A stretch of 64,000 nt of DNA from Ixodes scapularis (GCF_016920785.2 NW_024609884.1:87226069-87290068), one strand, 5' to 3'; numbered from the stretch's first letter, positions 51,071 to 62,310 are shown. The notes: generated by a model from the letters alone, not told the origin. Numbers and translations: made by a program.

Positions 51071-51947
51071 AAAGAAAAAAAAAAGCAGTCTGAAGAGGGC
51101 AAGGCTGAACAGAAGCGGCGTCCCACAAAGGCTCCGCGTGTTTCGTCGTGGCAGTGAGGTGCCGGAAAACAGAGAACAGCGTTTGGCTGGCGGCAGGGAA
51201 GCAAGAGGGGCTCGTTCGGCTGCCACTAAAGACTGAGTGAGAAAACGAGGTTCGTCTCAATTTAATCAGCTGAGTATGACCTCCATTGAAGAAATATCGA
51301 AATGCTACCGCATTTCGACGTAGTCTCCAGCGAAGCACCGCAGACACGCAGCTTGTCTTGGCATCATATCCATGTGACAACAAAAAATAAAATCGTTCCC
51401 AAGCAAAATGTTTCCACCGCGAGGAAGGCAAGGCGCTCTTGCTTCTTTCGCGGGATTCGACTCATAACTGCCGCCAGTATAGATTCGAGGACAGACGTCC
51501 GACCCTGACCAAGATATATCAATGATACTGTGACAATCTGTGGTGAGCGACTGACTGACCTAACCATCGTTTATCTATTTTTACATACTGCACACCCAGT
51601 GGGGCTATGGCAGGAGTGGGGTTATATGCAGACAGTCAGGACACCGCAATCAACCACTATCAACGGTACACCGAAATTCTTGTGGTCGTAGTGACCGGGC
51701 GTTTCCTGGTGACAGATTCCAATGTCCAGTGGTGACTCTACTGGTTCGGGACTGGCAGGGTGCTTGGCCCTAGGTAAGATTACGCGCCTTTTGAGCCTAC
51801 GATGGTCCGCAAGGGACGCGCCACCGGAGACAGTGTGTCCCGTGCCGTGTGGCTGTCACATGACCTGCCGGAAGGGTGCAGCGACGCGTGGCTCGCGTTG
51901 TCAAGTGACACACTCACCGCCCTCGATTGGCTCGCGAAATTCCGAGG

Positions 51948-51948
<1 letters not shown>
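51071..51948. other. Gene-free stretch
   Basis: No recognisable gene. The open frames at 50949-51431 and 51722 onward lack domains, and the latter run into the TA tract. Confidence 0.5.

Positions 51949-52042
<94 letters not shown>
51949..52042. repeat. (TA)n microsatellite, about 94 bp
   Basis: Directly abuts the left arm of the foldback at 52045-52229. Confidence 0.97.
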
Positions 52043-52044
<2 letters not shown>

Positions 52045-52046
<2 letters not shown>

Positions 52047-52229
52047 ACGAAGAGGGGAGAAGGTGATTATTGAATTTATTGCATTAAAGCATTATTGCAT
52101 TAAGCATTAAAGACAGGCGAAAGTTGCGGGTTCAATCCCCGCTCCATGCCCAATTTTTCGCCAGCTCTCTTTCCCTTTCCCTAACTTTAATGCAATAAAT
52201 TCAATAATCACCTTCTCCCCTCTTCGTTC
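52045..52229. mobile_element. Foldback element with perfect 45-bp arms and a tRNA-like T-arm
   Basis: Arms 52045-52089 and 52185-52229 are exact inverted copies starting GAACGAAGAGGGGAGAAGG. The loop holds GCGGG-TTCAATC-CCCGC at 52126-52142, a textbook 5-bp stem and 7-nt loop T-arm and pol III B box. It is followed by TCCATGC and CCA-like bases. No matching 5' tRNA half was found. TA tracts lie on both sides (51949-52042 and 52275-52321). Confidence 0.85.
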
Positions 52230-52272
52230 AAAATATTACTACGGCTGCACTTGTCAATCTTCACTCATTCCC

Positions 52273-52274
<2 letters not shown>

Positions 52275-52321
<47 letters not shown>
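52275..52321. repeat. (TA)n microsatellite, about 47 bp
   Basis: Pure TA repeat 45 bp to the right of the foldback element. Confidence 0.97.
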
Positions 52322-52324
<3 letters not shown>

Positions 52325-52678
52325 TTTATTTGCGAGCTTTAATATTAAAAAAAAAAACGCGCCCGTATCAAATAATAAATATGTGCACCTGTTCAGGGTT
52401 GGCGCCATTGCCATCGGGAATACTGATCTGTCTCAAACAAGTGTTGCTTCGATAAACGTCCATACCTTAAAAGCACTAAATTCCTGAAGGTAGTCGCCAG
52501 GAAGCTCATTTTGATCCCATCCTCTTCCGTCACCCTACACCCCAAGTCTACGCGGGGTGGAGTGGTAAAGAGTGTAATATAAAAGCTTGAACTGCCCCCT
52601 CCTCCTCTAGAAAATCTCAATGGTTCATAGCTTTCACTGTTTCAAAAAAACAACCCCTCCTTCCGCTACGATGCACAA

Positions 52679-52831
52679 CTATAGTCGGGGAGTGGAAGCT
52701 CCTCCCAGCCCTTTCCACTTCAGCAGAGCGAACGCTGTAGAGGAGTCGATCTCCTCTCCAGCGTTTGCTCTGCTTAAGTGGAAAGAAGTGGGGACAGCTT
52801 CCACTTTACTCTTATCCTGTACGCGACTATG
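52679..52831. mobile_element. MITE, CTATAGTCG ends
   Basis: Left CTATAGTCG and right CGACTATG are inverted. The inner arms GTGGAAGCT and AGCAGAGCGAACGCT pair with the right half. The centre GAGGAGTCGATCTCCTC is itself palindromic and is shared with 33779-33891. Confidence 0.72.
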
Positions 52832-52839
52832 CAGCGTGT

Positions 52840-53604
52840 GCACTAACACTTGGATCCCACTTTGAAAGGTACGCCAAAATCGGTTTCTCAACGTATCACG
52901 CTGGGATTTACTACAAAACTGCGTCTAGCTGGTGCACGCAGGTAATTAAAATATGAACGGATAAACGGATAGTAGCCGACCAGCAAAACCGCTGAATCAA
53001 CCTGTTTAATTAATCGGTTATCGGTGCTTTCCGGTTAAATCTGAAAAGTCTACGACCAACGGATTAGCCACTGCTGACGGGCCAATTTAGGGAAGTAATA
53101 GCGTTTCGGTTATGTAATACCGTAATGAGTTTGTTAAGTCTTGATATGTGAAAATAGAAACGTGGTTTTAAGCAGAAATCTACTGAGCGTAGTCGAAAGC
53201 CACTACTGAAGTAAATTCGCGAACGGCTCAAAGCTCGACGTGTTCAAAAGTGACTGCTTGCAACAGGCTGGTAGCGCGACAATGCGGATAAAAAGAAACA
53301 GAAGAACCGCGCGAGTGAATTGCCTTCCAGGATCTATGAGAAACACAAAACACGCGCTTCAAAGAATTATAAAATTTATCGATATAGTGGTTTTTGATGC
53401 TGCCCATCGAGATTCTATTTAAATTGTACGTTTATCTTTACAAATTAAAAAAGTTAATTATGCAAACTCATTTACAACTTAATGAGCTTAGACGCCACGT
53501 ACCTGTGTAATACCCTAGGCAGTGGCTAATCCAGTCAATCTTGCGCCAGTCTAGCGCGCAATTTTTACCTCAAAATTGGGGTCGAAAGTTTCTTCAAGGA
53601 CTGA

Positions 53605-53606
<2 letters not shown>
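52840..53606. other. Gene-free stretch
   Basis: No gene or repeat recognised apart from scattered A/T runs. Confidence 0.5.

Positions 53607-53687
<81 letters not shown>
53607..53687. repeat. (AT)n microsatellite, about 81 bp
   Basis: Pure AT repeat followed by a T run. No adjoining transposon end was identified. Confidence 0.97.
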
Positions 53688-53689
<2 letters not shown>

Positions 53690-54069
53690 ATTTTTTTTTT
53701 TCGTTTAAAGAACGTTCGAAGGGACTAAAGGATTTCTTCGCGATAACGTTATCGACCGCGGTGGACATCGGCGTACTGATGAAAAGCGGTCATTAGCATT
53801 CTAATTGCCTTAAATTTACTAAGCTTTTTGTTTTTTTTTAATATTACACTTACCTTGCACATTCCAGATAGGGATGTGTTGCACGTGTGCACACCACTTT
53901 TTCCGGACACCGCGATTCTAAAAAAAAAAAAAAAGAAAACACGGCGAAAAAACAAAACAAAAAAACAAAAACACAGGAAACTTGTGTAGCGTATTTAATC
54001 AAAACAAGGGACCTTTTCCAAAAGTCGGCGCCAACGCCTGTCCGCCATTGCTCGCTCGCATACTCTGAG

Positions 54070-54175
54070 CATGTATTGGACGCGAGTGCTGCGTCAGCAT
54101 TCGGCGTGAACTCGGCTCAGCCTCGTATTGGATACGAGTGCTGACGTCAGCGTTCGGCGCGGACTCGGATCCAAT
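54070..54175. repeat. Two tandem units of about 52 bp
   Basis: GTATTGGAYRCGAGTGCTG followed by GTCAGCRTTCGGCG occurs at 54072 and 54125. GCAATGG-type sequence flanks both sides in inverted orientation, so this may be the core of a small MITE. Confidence 0.65.
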
Positions 54176-54369
54176 CACGCGCCTCGTGTCCGAGCAATGG
54201 TCCCCGCCAATGTTCCTCAGTGGTCTTTTGAAAATGTCGTTGGCCTTCACTTTTCTTTTTAGAGCATGAGTGATCTTGCTCTAAAAGGCAAGCTCACATC
54301 ACTAGAAATGATGTTGCATTGTTGATAGAAAAGGAACTAATTGCTGATGCATTTGAGAATAAAAATTCC

Positions 54370-55610
54370 CTTCTATTGACCCCAGTAAAGCGTTCGACTA
54401 TATTAACCATAAAATACCACACTTGATTCATTCTTACGGTATTAGAGCAAGTGCAGCCTTACTAATCCTGTCTTAGTTGAAGTACCGGTTTCAATGTGTT
54501 TGGATAAATTCTACTTCCTCTCTGCTTAAAACTACTGCAGCAGGTGTGCACTAAGGCAGCGTTTATGCCCTCTTTTGTTTATACTTAACATGAATGACAT
54601 TTTCGATATAGTGACATCAGTAAGAATAATAGCCTATGCCGACGATGTGACTCTTCTTATTACTGGTAGTACAAACCCGACTAATATGGTTTCAGACACA
54701 AACAACTCATTTTTTTCTGTATTTTAAAACAAGATATGGAAGTAAACTGGCTGAAAATAAACCCTAACAAAACCAAAGCCATTTTTTTATACCTAATAAT
54801 GTGTGAATATGTCTACAATAGACCTTTATCTTAACAACCATACAAGTTTTAAGAGAAAGAATATATTTGGGCGTTAATTCTTCCGAACACCTCACATGGG
54901 ACGTTCATACTACGTCCGTACAAAAATTAACAAAAAAAAAAAAAAAAAAAAAAACGGCCGGTTGAATAAATGTGGATACAGCCTACCGTCTAATATGAAA
55001 AAAAAAATGTTATACAATGCTTTAGATAATCTCACCTAAGAATAATAGCTAATCTTACATGAAACGAAATCACAGAAAACTATTTTCAGCGGTTACGCAT
55101 CCTAAATATATTCTTTTGCTGTACAAGCTACAACTGACCTGCCCTTTGCAGATCTGCTTTACTCACAAACAACCTTTTGGTATTTGAAATTCTGAATCTG
55201 AACAAGCATTTCACACTCCATAATACACGACACACAGGAGCATGGTTTGTCCCGACATCGCGCACAACATATGGACATCAATCAATCAAACACAATCTAC
55301 CTGAATTATTGAACAAATTGGTACGATATCACGTCATACCTGAAGCTGTTACAAAGTCACAAATAATTTCCCTATTTATAAGTTTCACAGTCACTAACGT
55401 GTCATAACCCACTCAGCTGTTGCTCGATAAATGATTTGTTTAATTGTGTATATAGTTATTATTTGCTCGCTTGTTTGCTTTTTACATGAGCATCACTGCT
55501 CCCCCATTCCGTCTTTACCGGGGCAGGAACCTTGTGAAGTTACTTAATGTAGCTTTTTGTCCCTGCCCCTCCGCTCCCTGGAAAGTAACTAAATAGTTAA
55601 TAATATTATC
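54370..55610 (+). pseudogene. CR1-like LINE relic (reverse transcriptase to 3' UTR)
   Basis: Broken frames keep, in order, PSKAFDYINHK (RT block with catalytic Asp), AAGVH-x-GSVYALFCLY, AYADDVTLL (catalytic YADD) and INPNKTKAIF. They are followed by a thumb-like LPSNMKKKMLYNAL and a C-terminal HNTRHTGAWFVPTSRTTYG block typical of CR1-like LINEs. Stops and frameshifts are spread throughout, and an A run interrupts it at 54931-54953. The 5' part (endonuclease, ORF1) is absent, as in truncated LINE insertions. The likely 3' end is the ATTATCAATATGATCA region near 55605. Confidence 0.8.
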
Positions 55611-55879
55611 AATATGATCATGCTGGGAGTGTTTGTTTTAACACAGAATGTGTTTTGGGGCTGGATTTCGTACGAAAAGTGTAAAGCTCGATTGTGAAGA
55701 AAAACCGTTACACGCCGGCCATAAAACATGCATCGCGGCCTACGAAAAAAAGGAAGGGTTGTGATTTAGACATTGTTAGTTCGTCTCTTCTCATTTTTGA
55801 TCGAACTCGAGCCATTACCCGAATGTTTGGCGATGCTGATTGTCATGAATCCGAGAACTCGACTCGGGCTCATGACAGT

Positions 55880-56095
55880 CGAGTACGTCACAGTGTCACG
55901 TGACTCGCGGTGAAAAGCCGTGATGCCATGTGACGTCACAGTGTCAACAACGCTAATAAATCTAGTGATGTTCTTAAATTAAGTCTACATGACGCAGTGA
56001 GTCACGTGACTACATCACGAGGTCACGTGACATTACTTGACAGCATGTCTTGACACCATGACGTCCAGTGACCACGTGACACATGATTAACCACA
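55880..56095. repeat. GTCACGTGAC/TGACGTCA motif cluster 1
   Basis: GTCACGTGAC occurs at 55895, 56001 and 56022, with CCACGTGAC near 56072. TGACGTCA at 55931 and several GTCACAGTGTCA words lie between. These match E-box and CRE consensus sequences, but the dense palindromic repetition also fits a word-type repeat. A similar cluster is at 57111-57190. Confidence 0.6.
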
Positions 56096-56254
56096 GTGCC
56101 ATACAAGAGCCGCCAAGAAAGTCCACAATTTCTCATACATTGAACTTCGGTATATGACAGTTTGATCACTACATAGAAGCACAGCTGCCTTTTTTTTTTA
56201 TTTCTCAAAGATTCATATTGTAGTAAAAAAATTGCCGTGAACCATTTTGAACCG

Positions 56255-56376
56255 GCTACTGTTATATTTTTCCACGGTTCAGTTCCGGTTCAATTCCAAG
56301 GTGGCGGCGAAGATTTCGGTTCAGTTCAGTTACGGTTCGGCTAAAAATAACGGTTCGGTTCGGGTTCCACACTCTG
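56255..56376. mobile_element. hAT-like fragment of the CGGTTC family
   Basis: Packed with CGGTTC/GTTCAG words. The complement of its right end reads CAGAGTGTGGAACCCGAACC, like the ends of 3505-4844. It interrupts the C-terminal coding region of the L1/Tx1-like LINE. The left end is decayed, and the candidate 8-bp duplication (GTTGTAAT against ATTGTAGT) matches at six of eight positions. Confidence 0.55.
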
Positions 56377-56384
56377 GTTGTAAT

Positions 56385-56500
56385 ATCAATGTTTTCCTTT
56401 AGTATGCGCTGCCAAACGTACCAAAGGTGTACCTCATCCCAGCAGCAAATAAATACATGTTCAACAGTTTCGGGCATTTTACATTATGTACAGTTTGCTG
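56385..56500 (-). pseudogene. L1/Tx1-like ORF2 C-terminal Cys/His block
   Basis: PETVEHVFICCWDEVHLWYV and LKENIDIT match the end of Tx1-like ORF2s, where a Cys/His cluster precedes a tryptophan-rich helix. It is cut off by the hAT-like fragment on its low-coordinate side. Confidence 0.65.
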
Positions 56501-56814
56501 ACCACGCCACAAATAGGCCCTTTTTCTGTAGTCCCACCATGGTAGGTGATACCGAAAAGTGCAGTTGAAAAAAAATGAAGTTTTTGCCCCCGGGGGGATG
56601 CACAATTATTAGAGCGCAGCTCTTGTTGTGCATGGCACAAAGTTGTGCATGGCACTCTTGATTGCGACGAGTTGTTGTCGTCATTGTGCTTCCGTGTCCC
56701 ATCTGGGAAGGCGTGTAAATGTATTCACACATTTTATACAGATATTCATTCAAGGTGTCCAATGACTCGGTTACAAGATACATACAATTCAATGTTTTTC
56801 CAAGATGACATATT

Positions 56815-57022
56815 CACTTGACTTTATCTTAGTGTGCCCGTGGCAACCACTTTTACTTTTAACTAACTAGGATTTGATGACGCGTCAGACTGATTTCTAT
56901 TGTGCCCCTCGGCAACCACACTGTCCTATGTAATACCCTTTTTATTGTTAACGCCACTGTGCGAAACATGACAAAGTGTACTGTCCTGTAGGCCTCACGG
57001 CAGTTGACCGGCACTAAATAAA

Positions 57023-57053
<31 letters not shown>

Positions 57054-57054
57054 A
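56815..57054 (+). mobile_element. Truncated LINE tail with (CTAT)n end
   Basis: Non-coding 3' UTR-like sequence ends CACTAAATAAA followed by (CTAT)n at 57018-57053, a common 3' tail of tick non-LTR elements. The words GTGCCCGTGGCAACCAC and GTGCCCCTCGGCAACCAC are an internal duplication. It lies within the span of the older LINE in the opposite orientation. Family not identified. Confidence 0.5.
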
Positions 57055-57059
57055 GGCGC

Positions 57060-57225
57060 CCACTTCCGGCTTGAGCGGCGTCGCCGTCGCCGTCCCCGCC
57101 GGCGTAACCGTGAGGTCACGTGACCCCGGTAACGTCACGTGACCCCCGTGAGGTCACGAGCGTCACTGACGTCACAAGGGTGATGTCACCTCACTGTTAC
57201 GCCGACGGCGACGCCACTCGGAGGG
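57060..57225. mobile_element. Possible MITE with CACGTG cluster
   Basis: GGCGTCGCCGTC...GGCGTAAC (57073-57110) faces an inverted GTTACGCCGACGGCGACGCC (57197-57216). Between them lie GTCACGTGAC at 57116 and 57134 and CTGACGTCAC near 57167. A similar GGCGTCGCCGTCGGCATAAC stands at 35611. The superfamily is unknown. Confidence 0.5.
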
Positions 57226-57329
57226 AGGATTAGCCGGCAGGATGAAGAGGTGAGGAGGAGGGAGGAGGGGTACACGCTCCACTCAGTACCCTTCCCTCCT
57301 CCTCCTCAAGAGCTGCGCTCTAATTCGGC

Positions 57330-57990
57330 GTTACAGGGAGTTGTAAACGGCTTTCATTTTTTTTTTCGCCCGGTGTAGTACGTCTTGGTCAGGACCGTCG
57401 CCAAACATAGTGCGGTAATTTGGAATTGAAAAAAGGGCGCATAAAATATATCTTGTCAAATTCTTGAGTGTTAAAGACACCAGAAAGCCTCTTGAATATC
57501 TTACTGACAAAAAATGGAAAGCATCAACTACTTTCTTTAGACACCCTACCAAAACACATGTTTCGTATCCTGTGAAGGATACAATAAAGTGTGGAAGAAT
57601 GCATCCCAGATTGTTCCGAATGACATCTCGAAGAAAAGGATGTTCCTGATATTGTAGTGAGTGCGCAGGCGAGCTGGTGGAAATTAACCATTCTGATGTT
57701 AGCCTGAGACTGAGGCAGGAAAAGAGGAAGTTTCAAAGTAGAAACTTTGAAACTTCTTCTACTTTGAAACTTCCTCTTTTCCTGCCTCAGTCTCAGGCTA
57801 ACATCAGAATGATGTTCCTGGTCTCGTAAGAAAAGAAATCGTGAAACCGATTGGCAAATAAACAAATGAGGAGGGCCTCGTCCACCCTCTGATACACGTC
57901 GAAACAAGTTGACATGGTGCATGGGTTTCCAAGTGGACTTCTGAATATATATACAAGCACAGTGCAGTACTTACAGGACATACCATAGCT
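57330..57990 (-). pseudogene. L1/Tx1-like ORF2, post-RT region
   Basis: Frames on the minus strand encode YRTMFGDGPDQDVLHRAKK near 57400 and FRSPLGNPCTMSTCFDVYQ near 57900, continuing the ORF2 past the reverse transcriptase. A 53-bp inverted duplication at 57690-57810 disrupts the middle. Confidence 0.6.
57690..57810. repeat. Perfect 53-bp inverted duplication
   Basis: Arms 57690-57742 and 57758-57810 are exact complements around a 15-bp spacer. Each arm includes CTGATGTTAGCCTGAGACTG and AGGAAGTTTCAAAGTAGA or complement. The spacer AACTTTGAAACTTCT repeats arm sequence, suggesting template switching during repair or replication. Confidence 0.95.
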
Positions 57991-59260
57991 TGGAGGCTAA
58001 AACAAAATATTGCAGACTGCCGGACGTGCAAAAATGGACAAATATTTGTTGGACCAGTTCTTGTCTCGTCTCTCCAAGCCAGTCGCTACTCCGGACCAAT
58101 AGGACTTGCTATTCTGGAAGTGCCTCAAGGACACACCTAGGGAGTAAAATGGACTGCAACTCCACTGGATGCCTTCGTATTGCTCTCGCATCGTGGCCCA
58201 AGCTCCCTGCCAGAATACTCGGTAATTTTCTAGGTTCGCTGAGGCCCCTGTGGCCTCGCAAAACCTGTATGTGAGTTCCATAGTATGGGACACACTTTTC
58301 TTGTCTTTGCAAAGGTAAGCGACATCATATGCATATGTGCCAGTATTTTGACTTCGATGTTGCATAGGACGAAGCCTTGAAGTTTTTCACTACTCAGTAT
58401 ACTTTGGCCGTAAGGGCTCAAGATATAAAGTAAAAAGTAAAGTGGATAAGGGACAGCCCTGTCGAACTGAGGAACGGACTGGGATGCATACTGTGACTTC
58501 GTTATTTATGACTAGGCGTGTGTAACAGTTACTGTAAGTCCTTGAGGTATAATATCCCCGCACCAATTTGAGACAATATTCTGAAAAGAACATGATGACT
58601 AAAGGGCCGCCCACACTAGCGAGAAAACGCGCGTGGCACGCCGATCGCGGCAAGTAACAAAATGTCGCCGAAGCACAGTCAGCGCCACGAGCGCGTGCAG
58701 AGACACGCCCTTTATCTTGCCGCTTAACCGATTTATCGGCGCGCCGGGCGCGTTTTCTCGCTAGTGTGGGTGGCCCTTTACACGGTCGAATGCTTTCGCC
58801 AGAGCAACTTGGATCTTTGCGTTCTGATCACTCTGTTTGTTTACACACTCTAACACACTTCTCGCAATGTGTACATTTGTATGAATAGCCCGTCCGTGAA
58901 TCCCACAAATCTGGTGATCTCCAACAAGATCGCAAATGACATGTAATATATCTTTCAGGCGTTTAGCGAAAATCGTATGATCCACATTACTTAACGTTAT
59001 AGGCCGATGGCCGGTCACATGTAATAGTTTGTGTTTGTCATCGGTTTTTGTTTTAAATATATTATGCGTTCGCAAAAATGAGGGGCGAGGTCTCTTGGTT
59101 TTATATGCCTCTTGAAAAATCTCAAGCAGTATGAGACATAAATTTTTTTGTAGTTGATAAAAGTCTGCAATGATGCCGTCTGGTCCTAGCATTTTCCTTC
59201 TTGGAAAGACATTCACCGATTTTTCTACCTCATCTAGGGTGAATGGTGCATCCAATTCTT
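57990..59260 (-). pseudogene. L1/Tx1-like reverse transcriptase, interrupted
   Basis: Read on the minus strand: FTLDEVEKSVNVFPRRKMLG-P-DG (59250-59180), HRPITLSNVDHTIFAKRL (about 59000), the catalytic LAKAFDRV (about 58780), a 181-bp MITE, then SVRQGCPLSTLLFTLYLEPL (about 58420-58480). A following stretch ENYRVFWQGAW...FYSLGV reads in another frame. The YADD-equivalent is not cleanly readable. Several frameshifts exist. It once copied the element RNA by target priming. Confidence 0.8.
58600..58780. mobile_element. 181-bp MITE inside the reverse transcriptase
   Basis: Left TAAAGGGCCGCCCACACTAG and the complement of the right end TAAAGGGCCACCCACACTAG match through CGAGAAAACGCGC. TA flanks both sides if counted as the duplication. 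It separates LAKAFDRV from the next RT block. Confidence 0.88.
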
Positions 59261-60469
59261 ATTTACATTATTTTTCTAATTGAGGCAACGAAGAGACTAG
59301 TTTATCTAGATATTCTTTATCCGTCGAGGCAGGACAGTTCCCAAATATCTTTCTGCAGTGTAAAAAAAAAAAAAATGCTATAGTTTTTTTTTATCTGTAG
59401 CGATGAGGTTGTTCTTTCCTATTTCGTGAATTTCTTTAGATATCGCGTACCGTTTCTTCTTCTTCATTACCATTTTTGTTGGTTGTTCTCCCAAGCAAAA
59501 TATTTCAGCACGGCAGCGCACAACTGCGCATTGATAACGCTCGTGGTGAAATTTGTCCAACTCTGCTTTTCGTTCGAGTTATATCTTCCACACCTTTCCG
59601 GGGGCTCTGGCATTCTACTTCAATAAAGACACGTAAATCACGTAGTAACGTTGTTTTTTTGTTTTGTTTTTTTTCTGTCTCAGCCTTCTGAAATTTAATA
59701 AGAGCCCCTCTTTCAATTACCAACTGTTTTAGTTCTTGTTTAGGGAGCTCCCATTTAACAAATGTTTGTTCGGTTTTTCCCCTATTTGCTTGATTAGATC
59801 CCTGATACTGGCTACTAAGATTTTATTTTTTAATAATTGAACATTTTGTTTCTATAGCTTCTAATTTATGCTCGTTTTTTTTTTCTCAGTTTCTTTCCAA
59901 CTCTTACTAATATCATGCAGGGGTCTGTAGAACATACTGGTTCTACCGCATTACCATTTAAACTGTTAATAAAGCCTACAGAACAGTAGATTCTGTCTAA
60001 ACCCGAGTTTAAAAAGTTTTAAAAATTCACACTAAAAAAAAAAAAGGTATACTCCCACTCCTTATGTCCCATATACAACACTTCAACACTTGAGCTCGAC
60101 ATACAGCGCACTGACCTCGAACTGACGGCCTTACCTTTTTTGAGGGGCTTGATAACGGTGCGACATAACTTATTAAACAGCTAAAGTGCGTATCAAATAC
60201 TAGAGAGAGAGAAAAAAAACACTGAGGTTTGCAGTAGGGCCAAAAAAGAAATAACCGACTAATTTTTTTTCTTGTAGTCAGTAACACGGACATTCGCTAT
60301 TCTAATAAGTTGTTCCACTCGGCTATCAAGCCCCTCGTGAAAGTTGGTGCAGTCGGTTCAACGACAAAGTGAAGTTTTGGGGTGTTGCATATGGGACCAG
60401 GGGTGTAAGAGTATAACCCTTTTTTTTTTCTGGGAGTGCGTGTGAGTTACAGATTTTTTTTTTTTTTTT

Positions 60470-60965
60470 CAGTTGTAAAGTGGCAACATCAAAAAGATTT
60501 GCTTCGTCAACTATGTCCAGCAGAAGACGTGCGCTTTGTCAATTGACGGCTTGGATGGAGTTTTATCTGCTTCGTCCCAAACACAATTAAAATGTCCTAG
60601 AAAAACTACTATTCTATCAGAAATTAATGTGGCCGCAGGGGATTCAAAAATACAACTCTGTTATCAACCTCGTTTGGAGCGTAAATACATTTCTCTCCAC
60701 CTTATGTCAGAAGTCTGAAAGTCACACGCAATGAAGCGGCCGCAGAGGTGTGGAGTGACCATTAATTTAGAGAGTTGGAAAGACTTCTTAATAAACAGTG
60801 AAAAACCCAACGACTGACCAACAGCATGAATGACACATACTTCATAATGACGCAGAAAATGCTGCAGGGCACGCTCTACCTGATCATCTGCTGAGAGCTT
60901 TCTGTCCTGTACGGCCAGAAAGTTAACCTCCTTATCAAGTAGGCGTTTCAGCTAGTGTGCAAGGT
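60470..60965 (-). pseudogene. L1/Tx1-like endonuclease remnant
   Basis: Minus-strand frames encode LLDKEVNFLAVQDRKLSADD (first catalytic block, usually NFLAVQET), HYEVCVIHAVGQSLGF, then after a frameshift FLGHFNCVWDEADKTP. The last is the GDFN block with Asp changed to His. This is the apurinic-like endonuclease that would nick target DNA. Confidence 0.72.
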
Positions 60966-61439
60966 AGGTTTCCGCTTACTCGTGGTGGTGGTCTCAGGTG
61001 GCACATCTCGTTTTAGTTTGCTGTTGTCAATGTCCTTGGAACTGCTTTTGGTCACATCTATTGAGGCTGGTAGGTCATCGTTGTATCCTGATGTCGTCGG
61101 CACGTTGTCGGCTTGTCAGCAAGATCTGCAGGCTGCTGAGTTAACCCTCATGATCCCGAGGTGTCCTCGTCCTCACTTTCCTGCGAGTCTTTCCCTTCGT
61201 TCTCCGTCACCGAGTTGCTTTGAGGTGTCTCCAAAAGTTCTTTCACAACTGGATCTTCGTTCGTATGAGAATTTAGAGGTCGAGAATTCTGCAGCTCCGG
61301 ATTGAGTCGGAAGAACCTCTCTAGTGGCGTCTACGACTTAGGAGATGTCCATGAACTCTTGGTTGTCATCTGGATTGTGCCACAGCCTCATAGCATGGCT
61401 ACATTGCTGTAATAGCACTCGTCACTCTCGCGTCGGAAT

Positions 61440-62310
61440 CTATTGCAACGCGCACACTTCGGGGTGCCACACTCACTGCCTGCGTATGTGACCAACTTTC
61501 CTGCATCTCAGACACAAGGGTGGCCGTCCGGTCATGACCAGGAGAGACGTTATACCGACAACTCTGAGCAGGTGGGGAATCTCTCCCAATGTCGCCGTGT
61601 CATGAAGGGTCAGGCAGACCTCTCTGTTCAGCGTTTCCATGTTTGCCATGCCTGGCACGCGCCACTTTTCTCTCGCGACGCTCCGCACTATTCAAAATGG
61701 CGACAATGCTTCAGCATTCTTTTTATATTGCAGATACAACGTAAGCCAGGGCAGCTTGGGCTTAACGTCTTGTGAGCTGGGGTCGATGACCATGCACTTT
61801 TTGCCCTTCACCGTCAGTTCTTTTGCCGTTTTTAGCTTCTCCGCGGCTTCAGAATTCGTAAGTGTAGCCATCCAAACTTGGCTCATTTCGGAACTGTGCG
61901 GGGGACAACACTTCACGGATATCGATGTCGTCTTGGAGCCCGTCGATAAAAATCAATTGCACGGTAGGGCCTGCCCGACATATTGGCATGAAGGAAAACA
62001 AAACTGACGCACAAGCTCCCGGGGGGGGGGGGGGGGGGGGGGGGGGGAAGAAACCGTGGAAGTAGGATTCAATACTCATATTCGCTTGTTGCCTGAGCTT
62101 GGCTTTTTCCTGGGGCAGCGGGTACGGCAGCAGCGTTGCCTGTGTGCATCTTTTGCCAGTCGTTGTTAGCAGATGGACCAGAAGGAGAAGGGCATCCTCG
62201 ACATGAGGCCGATTGTTGATTTCCAGAGGAGAAAATAAAAACGTGACAGTTACAAACGGCATCTTCTTTTTTTTTCTTCGGCGACGTTTAGCGTTGCCCA
62301 GGAGCATCAA
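61440..62310 (-). pseudogene. L1/Tx1-like ORF1 (zinc-knuckle protein) remnant
   Basis: Three frames together encode MPFVTVTFLFSPLEINNRPH, a 27-bp poly(G) insertion read as polyproline, FIDGLQDDIDIREVLSP, VKGKKCMVIDPSSQDVKPKL and REKWRVPGMANMETLNREVC. The end is the knuckle CLRCRKVGHIRRQ. The knuckle's final Cys position is a TGA stop (61470-61472). It probably bound the element RNA. Confidence 0.68.
62021..62047. repeat. Poly(G), 27 bp
   Basis: Uninterrupted G run inside the dead ORF1. Other G runs: 15 bp at 11764-11778, 18 bp at 16953-16970, 21 bp at 28061-28081. Confidence 0.95.

Larger units (their letters stand above)
56385..62310 (-). mobile_element. Decayed L1/Tx1-like LINE with later insertions
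   Basis: On the minus strand, pieces follow in the expected order: ORF1-like knuckle protein (61440-62310), endonuclease (about 60500-60960), reverse transcriptase (57990-59260), downstream region (57330-57990) and a C-terminal Cys/His block (56385-56500). Intruders include a MITE at 58600-58780, a LINE tail at about 56815-57054, and a GC-rich segment at 57060-57300. A hAT-like fragment bounds the C-terminal block. Every domain has stops or frameshifts. RQGCPLS...LYLEPL in the reverse transcriptase supports the L1/Tx1 lineage. Confidence 0.8.

Noticed and set aside
52126..52152. Functional tRNA
   Set aside because: Only the T-arm and a 3'-like end are present; no acceptor partner, D-arm or anticodon arm can be built.
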